DNA of 64,000 nt, taken from NCBI RefSeq assembly GCF_010682105.1, contig NZ_JAAGWH010000002.1, positions 49,744 to 113,743 of the forward strand. Direction: 5' to 3'. The stretch is from Modestobacter muralis. Lineage in GTDB: Bacteria; Actinomycetota; Actinomycetes; Mycobacteriales; Geodermatophilaceae. A model generated the notes under the pieces. It ran no database searches. It was not told where the DNA came from and saw nothing but the letters and a program-made list of their open reading frames with translations. Shown here piece by piece: positions 6,596 to 15,160 of this stretch; the first letter of the stretch is position 1, and each line of letters opens with the position of its first letter. The position numbers were made by a program, and so were the translations under genes.

Positions 6596-8910
6596 CCGAC
6601 GCCCGCGAGGCCGCAGCTCCTCCCGGCGCCCGCGAGGCCGCAGCCCCTCCCGTCGCCCGGGAACGCCGGCTGGTGGACGGGGTGCGTGAGGCGCTGGACC
6701 AACTGCTGGACGACGACCCCGCCGACCTCTACGAGAACGCCCCCTGCGGGTACCTGTCCATGCTCGCCGACGGCACGATCGTGAAGGTCAACCAGACCCT
6801 GTGCAGCTGGCTGGGGATGCCGGTCGAGCAGGTGCTGCGCACCCGGCTGCGCGACCTGCTGAGCATCGGCGGCCAGGTCTTCCACGACGCGCACCTCACG
6901 CCGCTGCTGCGCATGCAGGGCGCGGCGCGCGAGGTCGCGCTCGACATCGTCCGGGCCGACGGCTCGTTGCTGCCGTGCCTGGTGAACGCGGTGGAGGTGC
7001 GGGACGCCCACGACCGGCCGCTGATCGTCCGCGCCACGCTGTTCGAGGCGAGCGCGCGCCGCCGCTACGAGCTGGACCTCCTCGCGGCGCAGCGGGCGGC
7101 CGAGGCGTCGGAGGTGCGGTCCCGCACGCTGCAGCGGTTCGTCTCCGACCTGGCTGCGGCGGTGGCGACCGAGGACGCCGCGGAGGTGGTGGTGCACCGC
7201 AGCCGGCAGGCGGTGCAGGCCACCGGGGCCGCGTTGTGGCTGGTGGCCGTGGACGCCGCCCGCCCGGACACCACCGAGCCGGTCGCGGTGCTCACTGCCT
7301 CCGAGAACATGTCGCCCGCCCTGCTGGACGCGTTGGACGGGACCGCGCCGGGCCGGGTCGACCTGGTGCTCAGCGCGGGGGTGCGCACGGTGCCGGTGAC
7401 CGAGCGGCTCGGCGAGGCGTGGCCGGCGCTGGCGGCCGCCGCGGCGGAGACCGGCGTCACCGACCTCGTCGTCGTCCCCGTCACCGCCGACGACACCCAC
7501 CTCGGCGCCCTGCTGCTCACCCTCGGCGACGAGGCCGACGGTGACCTGATCAGCCTGGCCGAGCCTGCCGCCCACCGGTCCCTGCCGACGGCGGACGTCG
7601 ACCTGCTGTGCACGCTGGGCCGGCAGGCCGGGCAGGCGCTGGAGCGGGCCCGGTTGCACGAGGAGACCGCCCGGCAGGCGGAGCGTTCGGGGTTCCTGCT
7701 CGACGCTGCGCGGATGCTGGCCCGGGCGGCGGGGGTGACCGAGACCGTCGAGCGGCTGGCGGAGATGGTCGTGCCGCGGCTGGCCGACCTGTGCGTGCTG
7801 GACCTGATCGGTGAGCACGGCATGGAGCGGGTGGTCGCCCGGCACGGCGACCCCGCGCGCCAGCAGTTCGTCGACGCGCTGCGCGCCTGGGCGCCACCGC
7901 ACCGGGACCTGCCGGCACCGGCCCGGACGGCGCTGGCCGAGGGGCGCACCCGGTGGTTCACCACCGTCGACGAGGCCCAGTTGGCCGCGATGGCGCGGAG
8001 TGCGGAGGAGGTCGCCGCCGCCCGCGCCCTGGAGCTGGTCAGCCTGATCGCCGTGCCGCTGATCGCCGAGGGGCGCACCCTGGGGGTGATGACGCTGGCG
8101 GTCGACCGGCGCCGGCGTCCGTTCACCTCCGCCGACGTCGAGCTGGCCGAGCAGCTGGGGCTGCAGGTCGCGCTGATGATGGCCAAGGCGCAGCGCTACG
8201 AGCTCGAGGCGCGCACCTCGCACACCCTGCAGGCGACGCTGCTGCCACCGCCCCCGCCGGCGGTGCCGGGGATGACCGTCGCCGTCCGGTACCTGGCGGC
8301 GACCTCGGGTGTGGAGATCGGCGGCGACTTCTACGACGTCGCCCCGCTGCCCGGTGACCACGTGGCGATCGCGGTCGGCGACGTCGTCGGCCACGACATC
8401 ACCGCCGCGGCCACGATGGGCCAGCTGCGCAGCGTCTACCGGGCGCTGCTGGTCGAGGCGCCGGCGCCGGCCGCCGTCATCGACCGGCTGCAGGCCAGCT
8501 GGCCGCTGCTGGGACTGCAGCGGATGGCCACGGCGTTGTTCGCCACCCTCGACCTCCCCACCGGGGTGCTGCGGGTGGCCTCCGCCGGGCACCCGCCGCC
8601 GCTGCTCGTCGCCGGCGGCCGGGCGGAGTTCCTGCCGGTGGTGCCCAGCCGGATGCTCGGGGCCCCGCCCGCGCCGGCCGTGGAGTGGCGCGGCGTCCTC
8701 CCGCCGGGAGCGACCTTGGTGCTGTTCACCGACGGGCTGGTGGAGAGCCGCACCAGCGACATCGACGCCGGCCTGGAGCGCCTGCGGGCGGCGGCCGACC
8801 GGGCGGCCGCGAACGGCCCCGACGAGCTGTGCGACCGCCTGCTGGCCGACCTCGCCGGCACCCACCGCGCCGACGACATCGCCCTCCTCGCCCTCACCCG
8901 CGACCCCTGA
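6592..8910 (+). CDS. rsbP: RsbP-like PAS-GAF-GAF-PP2C serine phosphatase
   Basis: 772 residues. After an Ala/Pro-rich N-terminus with a short repeat (REAAAPP twice) come a PAS domain (about 40-155, with ENAPCGYLSMLADGTIV), a helical linker, two GAF-like domains (about 190-350 and 365-540), and a SpoIIE/PP2C phosphatase domain (about 555-770). Metal-binding motifs are intact: GGDFYD (Asp579), GDVVGHD (Asp597), FTDGLVE (Asp714) and DDIALL (Asp761, Asp762). It should dephosphorylate an anti-anti-sigma factor and so release a sigma-B-type factor; that factor is not in this window. B. subtilis RsbP has only PAS and PP2C, so the two GAF domains are extra sensory input. Confidence 0.85.
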   Translation: MTDAREAAAPPGAREAAAPPVARERRLVDGVREALDQLLDDDPADLYENAPCGYLSMLADGTIVKVNQTLCSWLGMPVEQVLRTRLRDLLSIGGQVFHDAHLTPLLRMQGAAREVALDIVRADGSLLPCLVNAVEVRDAHDRPLIVRATLFEASARRRYELDLLAAQRAAEASEVRSRTLQRFVSDLAAAVATEDAAEVVVHRSRQAVQATGAALWLVAVDAARPDTTEPVAVLTASENMSPALLDALDGTAPGRVDLVLSAGVRTVPVTERLGEAWPALAAAAAETGVTDLVVVPVTADDTHLGALLLTLGDEADGDLISLAEPAAHRSLPTADVDLLCTLGRQAGQALERARLHEETARQAERSGFLLDAARMLARAAGVTETVERLAEMVVPRLADLCVLDLIGEHGMERVVARHGDPARQQFVDALRAWAPPHRDLPAPARTALAEGRTRWFTTVDEAQLAAMARSAEEVAAARALELVSLIAVPLIAEGRTLGVMTLAVDRRRRPFTSADVELAEQLGLQVALMMAKAQRYELEARTSHTLQATLLPPPPPAVPGMTVAVRYLAATSGVEIGGDFYDVAPLPGDHVAIAVGDVVGHDITAAATMGQLRSVYRALLVEAPAPAAVIDRLQASWPLLGLQRMATALFATLDLPTGVLRVASAGHPPPLLVAGGRAEFLPVVPSRMLGAPPAPAVEWRGVLPPGATLVLFTDGLVESRTSDIDAGLERLRAAADRAAANGPDELCDRLLADLAGTHRADDIALLALTRDP

Positions 8911-8950
8911 CGGCGGCGGGCGGACGGCGGACGCCGGACGCCGGAGGGCA

Positions 8951-9009
8951 CCGACTGTGCGCTGAACGGGCCGCGCCGGCCGCCCCGCGCCCGCTGAGCG
9001 CACAGTCGG
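8951..9009. repeat. 59-bp hairpin repeat, copy A
   Basis: Arms CCGACTGTGCGCTGAACGGG (8951-8970) and CCCGCTGAGCGCACAGTCGG (8990-9009) are inverted with two mismatches. This is the first of five copies of one family that flank the gene at 9177-10010. It lies 40 bp after the rsbP-like stop, so it may also act as a terminator. Confidence 0.8.
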
Positions 9010-9033
9010 CGCACCGGAGCTCGGTGCCCGGCG

Positions 9034-9089
9034 CCGACTGTGCGCTGAGCGGGGTCCGCAGCGGAGACAGGGCCCGATGGCACGGTCGG
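9034..9089. repeat. 59-bp hairpin repeat, copy B (degenerate right arm)
   Basis: The left arm (9034-9054, CCGACTGTGCGCTGAGCGGGG) is the cleanest copy of the family consensus. The right arm (about 9073-9089, ending GGTCGG) has lost about three bases, so the hairpin is weaker and 56 bp long. Confidence 0.65.
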
Positions 9090-9176
9090 CGTACCTGTGG
9101 ACGACGAGCGCGGGCGCGCCAGCGGATCGGGGAGGCTGCTCGGCTGCCCGTCCGCGCCGATGCCCCGCTGCAGGGG

Positions 9177-10010
9177 GTGTTCCGCGGGTCGGTGGCGGTG
9201 GCTCGCGGGCTGGTCACGCCCGACGTGCTGCGCGGGCCGCGGTACCGGGCGCTGTACCGGGACGTCCACGTCGCCGCCGACGTCCCGGTCACCCACGCCC
9301 TGCGCGTCCGTGCCGCGGCGGGCGTGCTCCGGCCGGGAGCGGTGGTGACCGGACGCAGCGCCGCCGTGCTGTGGGGCATCGACCTCGCCGGTCCCGAGGA
9401 CGACGTCGAGCTGACCCTCCCGCCGGACGCCCATCCGGTGCGGTCGGCCGGTGTGCGCGTCCGGCGAGCGGCACTCGACCCCCGCCGGGTGTGCACCCAC
9501 CGCGGCGTCCGGGTGACCGATCCCGTGGCGACCACCGTGGCGCTCGCCGGGTCGCTGCCGCTGGAGGAGGCGGTGGTCGCCGTCGACCGGATGACCGTGT
9601 CCGGGGTGGCCGGGCTGGCGGAGGTCCGGGCGCTGGCCGCCGTGCAGGTGGGACGTGGCTGCCGCCGAGCCCGCACGCCGTGCGCGCTGGCCGACGGTCT
9701 CGCGCAGTCGCCGCAGGAGACCAGGCTGCGGCTGCTGATGGGGTGGGGTGGCCTGCCGACCCCGGTGGCGCAGCACCGCGTCGTCCACGGTGGCCGGTTC
9801 GTCGCCGACGTCGACTTCGGCTGGCCGGCACACCGGGTGGCCGTGGAGTACGACGGCCTCTGGCACGCTGAACCCGGTCAGTTCGCCAAGGACCGCCAGC
9901 GACTGAACCGGCTCACCGCCGCCGGCTGGCGCGTGGTCTTCGTGACCGCCGCCGACCTGTACCGCCCCGAGGCGCTCATCGCCCGCATCGCCGCCCTGCT
10001 GACTGCCTGA
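9177..10010 (+). CDS. AbiEi/DUF559-like protein with PD-(D/E)XK-type C-terminus
   Basis: About 277 residues. The N-terminal half (VFRG-VAVARGLVTPDVLRG, then a GRSAAVLWGIDL segment) resembles actinobacterial proteins annotated as AbiEi-type antitoxin-like. The C-terminus, with VADVDFGWPAHRVAVEYDG and KDRQRLNRLTAAGWRVVFVTAADL, resembles the Vsr-like DUF559 nuclease fold: the VDFGWP Asp and VEYDG Glu are candidate metal ligands. There is no AbiEii partner next to it. The start is uncertain: GTG 9177 is the only usual start in this frame near the conserved N-terminus, but similar proteins often begin some 10 residues earlier. It is framed on both sides by the 59-bp hairpin repeats. Confidence 0.65.
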   Translation: MFRGSVAVARGLVTPDVLRGPRYRALYRDVHVAADVPVTHALRVRAAAGVLRPGAVVTGRSAAVLWGIDLAGPEDDVELTLPPDAHPVRSAGVRVRRAALDPRRVCTHRGVRVTDPVATTVALAGSLPLEEAVVAVDRMTVSGVAGLAEVRALAAVQVGRGCRRARTPCALADGLAQSPQETRLRLLMGWGGLPTPVAQHRVVHGGRFVADVDFGWPAHRVAVEYDGLWHAEPGQFAKDRQRLNRLTAAGWRVVFVTAADLYRPEALIARIAALLTA

Positions 10011-10025
10011 CCCGCCCTCTGGCCA

Positions 10026-10084
10026 CCGACTGTGCGCCAAGCGGGGCCAGCAGCCCGGATCGAGCCCGCCGGGCGCACGGTCGG
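10026..10084. repeat. 59-bp hairpin repeat, copy C
   Basis: Left arm CCGACTGTGCGCCAAGCGGG, loop CCAGCAGCCCGGATCGAG, right arm CCCGCCGGGCGCACGGTCGG. It begins 16 bp after the stop of the gene at 9177-10010. The outer stem is intact and the inner stem has mismatches. The loop is shared with copies D and E. Confidence 0.8.
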
Positions 10085-10135
10085 GCACTGCTGGCCTGCG
10101 GCCCGCGCGCCTGATGCCCACCCGGGGGAAGGCAG

Positions 10136-10194
10136 CCGACTGTGCGCCCGCCGGGGTCAGCAGACCGGATGGAGCCGCTGAGGCGCTCAGTCGG
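10136..10194. repeat. 59-bp hairpin repeat, copy D
   Basis: Starts CCGACTGTGCGCCCGCCGGG and ends GGCGCTCAGTCGG, with loop TCAGCAGACCGGATGGAG. It is the same length and has the same loop pattern as copies C and E; the stem carries several unpaired positions. Confidence 0.75.
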
Positions 10195-10239
10195 CGCGTT
10201 GCGCGCCCGGTGCCCGCGCGCTCGGGGGCCCGTAACTCA

Positions 10240-10298
10240 CCCACTGTGCGCTCAGCGGGGCCAGCGGGTCGGATCGGGCCCGCTGAGCGCACAGTCGA
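10240..10298. repeat. 59-bp hairpin repeat, copy E (perfect 17-bp stem)
   Basis: Arms 10243-10259 (ACTGTGCGCTCAGCGGG) and 10279-10295 are perfect inverted repeats around loop CCAGCGGGTCGGATCGGG. It sits about 55 bp beyond the 3' end of helR (minus strand), so it could also end that transcript. Confidence 0.85.
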
Positions 10299-10300
10299 CG

Positions 10301-10340
10301 GCCGCCCCGGGCAGCGGCCGCCCCGGGCAGCGGCCGCCCG
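10301..10340. repeat. 16-bp GC-rich tandem repeat, about 2.5 copies
   Basis: GCCGCCCCGGGCAGCG occurs at 10301-10316 and again at 10317-10332, followed by a partial third unit. It lies between hairpin copy E and the helR stop codon. Slippage during replication is the likely origin. Together with copies C-E it fills the 342-bp gap between genes. Confidence 0.7.
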
Positions 10341-10352
10341 GGCGGGGCACCG

Positions 10353-12677
10353 TCACACCGGGACGAGCCCCGACAGCTCCTCGGGCAGTTCGCCGGGGTG
10401 GACGACGGCCAGCCGCTGGGTCGACCGGGTGAGCGCGACGTACAGGTCGCTGTACCCGCGCACACCCTCGGCGAGCACCGCGCACGGGTCGACCAGCACC
10501 ACCGAGTCGAACTCCAGGCCCTTCGCCTCACCGGGCACGAGCACCACCGGCGCCCGGCGGGAGTCGGCGTCGGCGCCGGCCTGCGCGGCGGGCAGCTCCG
10601 ACCGGACGGCGTCCAGCGTGGCGGCCAGCCGGCTCGGCGGCACGATCACCGCGACCGTCCCGCCCAGTCCGGCGAGCTCCGCGGCGACCTCGGCCACCCG
10701 GCCGGGCAGCTCGGCCTCGGCGACCTTCTCCTGCGTCGGCGGGACCCCGGTGCTGCGCACCGACCGCGGGGCGGCGGTCTGCGCGCCACCGGCCTCCAGC
10801 ACGGCGGCGGCCACGGCCATGATCTCGGCGGGCGTGCGGTAGTTGACGGTCAGCTCGGCCAGCCGCCAGTGCGCGTCGCCGACCGAGGGCCGCAGCGCCT
10901 CGCCCCACGCCTGCGCGCCGGCCAGGCTGCCGGTCTGCGCCAGGTCGCCGACGACGGTCATCGACCGGGTCGGGCAGCGCCGCACCAGCAGCCGCCAGGT
11001 CATCGCCGACAGCTCCTGCGCCTCGTCGACCACCACGTGCCCGAAGGTCCAGGTGCGGTCGGCGGCGGCCCGCTCGGCCGTCGTCCGGTAGTCGACCTCC
11101 GCGTTGCGGGCGGCCAGCGACTCGGCGTCGAGCAGGTCGCCGGCGGTGAGCTCCTCGCCCTCCTCGTCGTCCTCCAGGTCGGTGGAGCGGGAGCCGTGCA
11201 GCATGTCCAGGGTGTCCTGGGCCTCGGCCCGCTCGCGGCGCTGGCGGCGGGCCTCGGCAGCCCGCTCGGCACTGTCGTCGTAGCCGAGCAGCTCGTCGGC
11301 CTCCTCCAGCAGCGGGACGTCGGCCGGGGTCCAGGCGGTGCCGTCGGTGCGGAGCAGCAGCGCGCGGTCCTCGTCGGTCCAGTTCTTCGTGGCCCGGCGG
11401 ATGCGGTCGGCGGAGGTGAGCAGGTCGCCCACCAGCTCCTCGGGGGTGAGCGTGGGCCACAGCTCGTCGACCAGCCGGCGGACGGCGGGGTCGCCGAGCA
11501 CCTCCGAGCGCAGCGCGTCGACGTCCCGGCGGTCGAGCAGGGTCTCCCCGCCGCGCACGTCGGCGCCGATCCGGCCCACGTACCGCTCGGTGACGAGGTC
11601 GGCCACGGCACGGGCGAACGCCGGGCGGCCCAGGTTGTGCTGCCGGGAGGCGCGGCGCCCGGCGGTGCGAGCCCGGGTCAGGTCGGCCGGGCGCAGCGAG
11701 ATCCGGACGCCGTCGATCACCAGCTCGCGCACCCCGCGGCCCAGCGTCTGCCGGTCGCGGACGGCGGCGGTGAGCACGTCGACCATCGCCAGCCTGCCCT
11801 TGACCTCGGCGGTCTCCGGGGACTCCGTGCCGCGGGCGTCCAGCCCGGGGCGGAGCTGGCCGAGGCCGGCGAGCAGCACCCCGGTCTCGCCGAGGGAGGG
11901 CAGCACGTCGGCGATGTAGGACAGGAAGGTCGGCGTGGGGCCGACGACGAGCAGACCGCTGCGGCCGAGGCGCTCGCGGTGCGTGTAGAGCAGGTAGGCC
12001 GCGCGGTGCAGGGCGACGGCGGTCTTGCCGGTGCCCGGGCCGCCCTGGACGACGAGCACCCCGCGGGCGTCGCTGCGGATGATCGCGTCCTGCTCGGCCT
12101 GGATGGTGGCCACGATGTCGGTCATCCGGCCGGTGCGCTCAGCGGTCAGCGCGGCCATCAGCGCGGCCTCGCCGGTCAGCGCCGGGCCGTCGCCGGCGGT
12201 GGCGGCGTCGATGCTGAGCACCTCGTCGTTGACCGCGGACACGGTGCGGCCGCGGGTGCGGATGTGCCGGCGGCGGACGACGCCCTCGGGGCGGAACGGG
12301 GTGGCGGTGTAGAACGGCCGGGACGCCGGGGCGCGCCAGTCGACGAGCGCCGGGTCGCCGCCCGGGTCGTCGGCGGGCAGCCCGACGCGGCCGATGTAGA
12401 GCGGCTGCGGCTGCTCCTCGCGGTCCAGCCGGCCGATCACCAGGCCGTGCTCGGCAGCGTCGAGGGCGGTGATCCGCTGGGTCTGGAAGCTGGCCGCGGC
12501 CTCCCGCTCACCGAGGGCCTGCGGGTTGATCGCCGGCATCGCCAGCGCCTGCTTGAACCGGTAGACGGCGTGCTCGCGGTTGGCGTCCAGCCGCCGGTAC
12601 AGGTCGGCGACGGCGGCCTGCTCGACGGCCAGCTCCGTGTTCTGCTCGGGCTCGGTGGCGGGGGAGGTGCTCGACAA
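10353..12677 (-). CDS. helR: HelR/HelD-type RNA polymerase recycling motor ATPase
   Basis: 774 residues. The N-terminus has a helical arm (about 10-60, AVADLYRRLDANREHAVYRF), then a UvrD-like superfamily-1 helicase core: Walker A GGPGTGKTAV near residue 215, VVDEAQELS (Walker B), VVGDLAQTGS, an ELTVNYRTPAEI motif, and a late VALTRSTQRL motif VI. This matches actinobacterial HelR, which pries RNA polymerase off DNA and can displace rifamycins, rather than a replicative helicase. The start is TTG 12677, with AGGAG 9 bases upstream. No rifamycin-associated element is obvious in the 119 bp upstream. It is followed by the hairpin repeats. Confidence 0.75.
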   Translation of the reverse strand: MSSTSPATEPEQNTELAVEQAAVADLYRRLDANREHAVYRFKQALAMPAINPQALGEREAAASFQTQRITALDAAEHGLVIGRLDREEQPQPLYIGRVGLPADDPGGDPALVDWRAPASRPFYTATPFRPEGVVRRRHIRTRGRTVSAVNDEVLSIDAATAGDGPALTGEAALMAALTAERTGRMTDIVATIQAEQDAIIRSDARGVLVVQGGPGTGKTAVALHRAAYLLYTHRERLGRSGLLVVGPTPTFLSYIADVLPSLGETGVLLAGLGQLRPGLDARGTESPETAEVKGRLAMVDVLTAAVRDRQTLGRGVRELVIDGVRISLRPADLTRARTAGRRASRQHNLGRPAFARAVADLVTERYVGRIGADVRGGETLLDRRDVDALRSEVLGDPAVRRLVDELWPTLTPEELVGDLLTSADRIRRATKNWTDEDRALLLRTDGTAWTPADVPLLEEADELLGYDDSAERAAEARRQRRERAEAQDTLDMLHGSRSTDLEDDEEGEELTAGDLLDAESLAARNAEVDYRTTAERAAADRTWTFGHVVVDEAQELSAMTWRLLVRRCPTRSMTVVGDLAQTGSLAGAQAWGEALRPSVGDAHWRLAELTVNYRTPAEIMAVAAAVLEAGGAQTAAPRSVRSTGVPPTQEKVAEAELPGRVAEVAAELAGLGGTVAVIVPPSRLAATLDAVRSELPAAQAGADADSRRAPVVLVPGEAKGLEFDSVVLVDPCAVLAEGVRGYSDLYVALTRSTQRLAVVHPGELPEELSGLVPV

Positions 12678-12796
12678 GTCCTGCAGCTCCTACGCGTGGG
12701 GGGCCGGCCAGCCGGGATCGGCGACCGCCCATCCTGCCACCGTCCGGCCCCTGGTCCCGGCCGGGGAGTCCGGCCCGGGAGCGGGTGGTGCGCCGG

Positions 12797-13249
12797 TCAG
12801 AGGCGGGACGTCGTGGCGTCGTCCTCGGCGCCGCCGAAGTACTGGTCGAGCACGGCCCGGAACACCGGCTTGTCCGGCGCGGCGTGGGCGAAGAGGGTCA
12901 TGGACGAGCGCAGCTTCTGGGCGTCGATGCCGCCGAGGACCGCCACCGGGTCGGTGGTGTCCAGCGCGGTCAGCGCGCGGGCGCAGTCGAGCAGGCGCGG
13001 GCCGAGCACCGGGTGGGCGAGGTAGGCCCGGGCCTCGTCCAGGTCGTGGACCGCATAGCGCTGGGCCATCTCGCTGCGGCCGAGGCCGGCCAGCTGGGGG
13101 AGCACGAACCACATCCAGTGACTGCGCTTGTGCCCGGCGCGCAGCTCGGCCAGGGCGGCGTCGTAGGTGCCGCCGGTGTCCTGGGCCTCGACGAAGCGGG
13201 CGAGCCCGACGGGGTCGGTCGCGGGTCTCTGCGGCGGTGCTCCGGTCAT
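12797..13249 (-). CDS. DUF1810 family protein
   Basis: 150 residues, cytoplasmic, about the usual length for DUF1810. The family pattern is plain: LARFVEAQ near the N-terminus, ELRAGHKRSHWMWFVLPQLAGLG in the first third, then YAVHDLDEARAYLAHPVLG, and KLRSSMTLFAHAAPD-PVFRAVLDQYF in the C-terminal third. The function of the family is not established. ATG 13249 is preferred over an upstream in-frame start at 13288 because conservation begins soon after it. It lies 119 bp upstream of helR on the same strand. Confidence 0.85.
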   Translation of the reverse strand: MTGAPPQRPATDPVGLARFVEAQDTGGTYDAALAELRAGHKRSHWMWFVLPQLAGLGRSEMAQRYAVHDLDEARAYLAHPVLGPRLLDCARALTALDTTDPVAVLGGIDAQKLRSSMTLFAHAAPDKPVFRAVLDQYFGGAEDDATTSRL

Positions 13250-13313
13250 GCCGGGCTCGTGCCCAGCGTCCCGGCCGCCGAACCGCACGGGTAGACGGGA
13301 ACCCGGTATGACA

Positions 13314-13348
13314 CCGGCCCCGCCCCCGCGAGGCGGGGACGGGGCCGG
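13314..13348 (-). terminator. GC-rich hairpin downstream of the 5'-nucleotidase gene
   Basis: Two 16-base arms (13314-13329 and 13333-13348) pair with one mismatch around a 3-base loop. On the minus strand it starts 12 bases after the nucleotidase stop. No U-tract follows, which is common for high-GC actinobacterial terminators. Confidence 0.65.
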
Positions 13349-13360
13349 GAGTCGTCGGAC

Positions 13361-15160
13361 TCAGACCGCGGTGATGCGGCCGACCCCGCCTTCCGGGTAC
13401 CTGCTCGCGGGCACGACGCCGCCGAGGTCCTCGGTCAGGTAGGTCGCGAACGCCTGCTGGTAGGTGACCGGCAGGACGGTGAAGGCGACACCGTCGAAGG
13501 GGTAGCCGTCCCCACCGCGCAGCGTGAAGTCGTTCGTCGCCACCGAGATGGTCTTCAGCGCGCCGGTGGGCACGCCACCGGCGACCAGCACCGTGCCGTC
13601 GTCCAGCGTCAGGTCCACGATCCGCGAGCCGACCGGCTGCGCCGCGCGGTAGGTGACCCGGTAGCCCGCGACCTGCGCGAAGCCGCCGTCCGGCGTCAGA
13701 CCACGCTCGACGCCGGCGAGGAACTGCGAGACCGGCATGGCCGGGGCGACGGCCACGAAGTTGGCGAAGGGCAGCACCGTGTAGGTGTCCAGCTCGGTGA
13801 TCGGCCCCGCCGGCAGCACGCTGGCGTTGCGGATGCCGCCACCGTTCTGGATGGCCACCACCGGAGCCGTGATGCCGGCGGCCGCCGCCTCGCGCCGACC
13901 GGCGGCGAGCAGCGAGTCGGCCACCAGGTCACCGAGGTTGGTCTCCCGGCTGCGGACGTCGTTGCGGAGACCGTCGAGCGGCACCTCCGACGTCGCGACG
14001 ACCCGCTGGCGCAGCGACCCGACGTGGGCCTGCACCGGCTGCACGACGGTGCGGGCGACGGTCGGGTCGGCCGGCAGCGCATCCGGGCCCGAGGCGATCA
14101 CCGGCAGCGGCCGGGAGGCCTGGTCGTCGACGGCGAGCAGGTTGCCGGCGTCGTCGAACGTGACGACCAGGCGGCCGACGTAGGTGTAGAGCGCGTTGGT
14201 GGTGACGACCGGCACGACCTTGCCCTCGGCGTCCCGCGGCGTGAGCGGGTAGGAGCCGTAGGGCTTCTGGTACGGGGCGGCCGCGCTGGCGCCGTTGGGC
14301 ACCAGCGGGTCGCCCGGGTCCGCCAGCAGCTCGTGACCGCCGCCGCCGACGATCACGTCGACGCCGCGCAGCTGGCCCGCCAGGGCGACCTCGTTGTCGA
14401 TGTCCTGCAGGTGGGAGACGAGCACGACCTTGTCCACCCCGGCCGCGGCGTAGGCGGCGGCCTGGGCGTTGGCGATGCCGGCCAGGTCCGGGTCGACGGT
14501 GACCCCGCGCGAGCTGGTCAGCCGCGGCAGCTCCGGGGTGGTGAGCCCGATGATGCCGATCTGCTCGCCCTTGATCTTCTCCACGTGCGTGCGGACGATC
14601 GTGCCGTCCTGCACCTGGGCCAGCAGCGCGGGCTCGGCGGCGAAGCCGAGGTTGCCGGAGACGAAGGCGGTGTCCGAGCCGACGTCGTCCAGCCAGCGGG
14701 CGAGGAAGTCCGGCGTCTGGTCGAAGTCGTGGTTGCCGAAGATCGACACGTCGAAGCCGGCCGCGGCGAACGCGGTCGCGTCGTAGATCGGCTGGGCCGG
14801 GTCCGAGCCGCTGGCGGCCAGCTGCGGGCCGGGCAGGAAGTTGTCCCCGGCCGAGATGGTGAGCACGCCGCGCTTGCCGGCCTGACCGGGGCCCGGCTTG
14901 CCGGTCCCGGCGGCCTGCTGCTCCTGCTGGACCAGCTCGACGAACCGGTCGACCCCGCCGTACTGGACGCCGTTGGGTCCGGTCGTGGGGAGCAGCGCGG
15001 ACTCGAGGTCGTTCGCGTGCAGGATCGTCAGGGTGAAGTCGGGCGTGGCGGCCTTGGGCTTGGGCGCGGCCGAGGCGGTGCCGGCGAGGGCGCCGCTGGT
15101 CAGCGTCACCGAGGCGAGTGCCAGGACGACGGCGCCGCGGCGGTAGGTGCGGGAGGTCAT
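13361..15160 (-). CDS. Secreted 5'-nucleotidase / 2',3'-cyclic phosphodiesterase
   Basis: 599 residues. A signal peptide (RR at 7-8, hydrophobic core, Ala-rich cleavage site near residue 33) directs export. A metallophosphatase domain follows (about 45-320): ILHANDLES (the family's usual NDxH is altered to NDLE), GDNFLPGPQL, FGNHDFDQ, VSHLQD, and GGGGHELL. The 5'-nucleotidase C-terminal domain (about 385-560) carries QNGGGIRN and LRGGDGYPF. The enzyme would free phosphate from extracellular nucleotides. There is no LPxTG anchor, so it is probably free or wall-associated. ATG 15160 has GGAGCG upstream. It is divergent from the exonuclease gene, another phosphate-releasing secreted enzyme. Confidence 0.85.
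   Translation of the reverse strand: MTSRTYRRGAVVLALASVTLTSGALAGTASAAPKPKAATPDFTLTILHANDLESALLPTTGPNGVQYGGVDRFVELVQQEQQAAGTGKPGPGQAGKRGVLTISAGDNFLPGPQLAASGSDPAQPIYDATAFAAAGFDVSIFGNHDFDQTPDFLARWLDDVGSDTAFVSGNLGFAAEPALLAQVQDGTIVRTHVEKIKGEQIGIIGLTTPELPRLTSSRGVTVDPDLAGIANAQAAAYAAAGVDKVVLVSHLQDIDNEVALAGQLRGVDVIVGGGGHELLADPGDPLVPNGASAAAPYQKPYGSYPLTPRDAEGKVVPVVTTNALYTYVGRLVVTFDDAGNLLAVDDQASRPLPVIASGPDALPADPTVARTVVQPVQAHVGSLRQRVVATSEVPLDGLRNDVRSRETNLGDLVADSLLAAGRREAAAAGITAPVVAIQNGGGIRNASVLPAGPITELDTYTVLPFANFVAVAPAMPVSQFLAGVERGLTPDGGFAQVAGYRVTYRAAQPVGSRIVDLTLDDGTVLVAGGVPTGALKTISVATNDFTLRGGDGYPFDGVAFTVLPVTYQQAFATYLTEDLGGVVPASRYPEGGVGRITAV

Noticed and set aside
8951..10298. CRISPR array made of the repeated hairpins
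   Set aside because: The copies are 59-bp inverted repeats, spaced irregularly with a gene between them, and lack uniform spacers or cas genes.
11000..12300. Plus-strand genes opposite helR
   Set aside because: Long frames on the opposite strand are Gly/Ala/Arg/His-rich mirror frames of a conserved gene, as is usual at this GC content.
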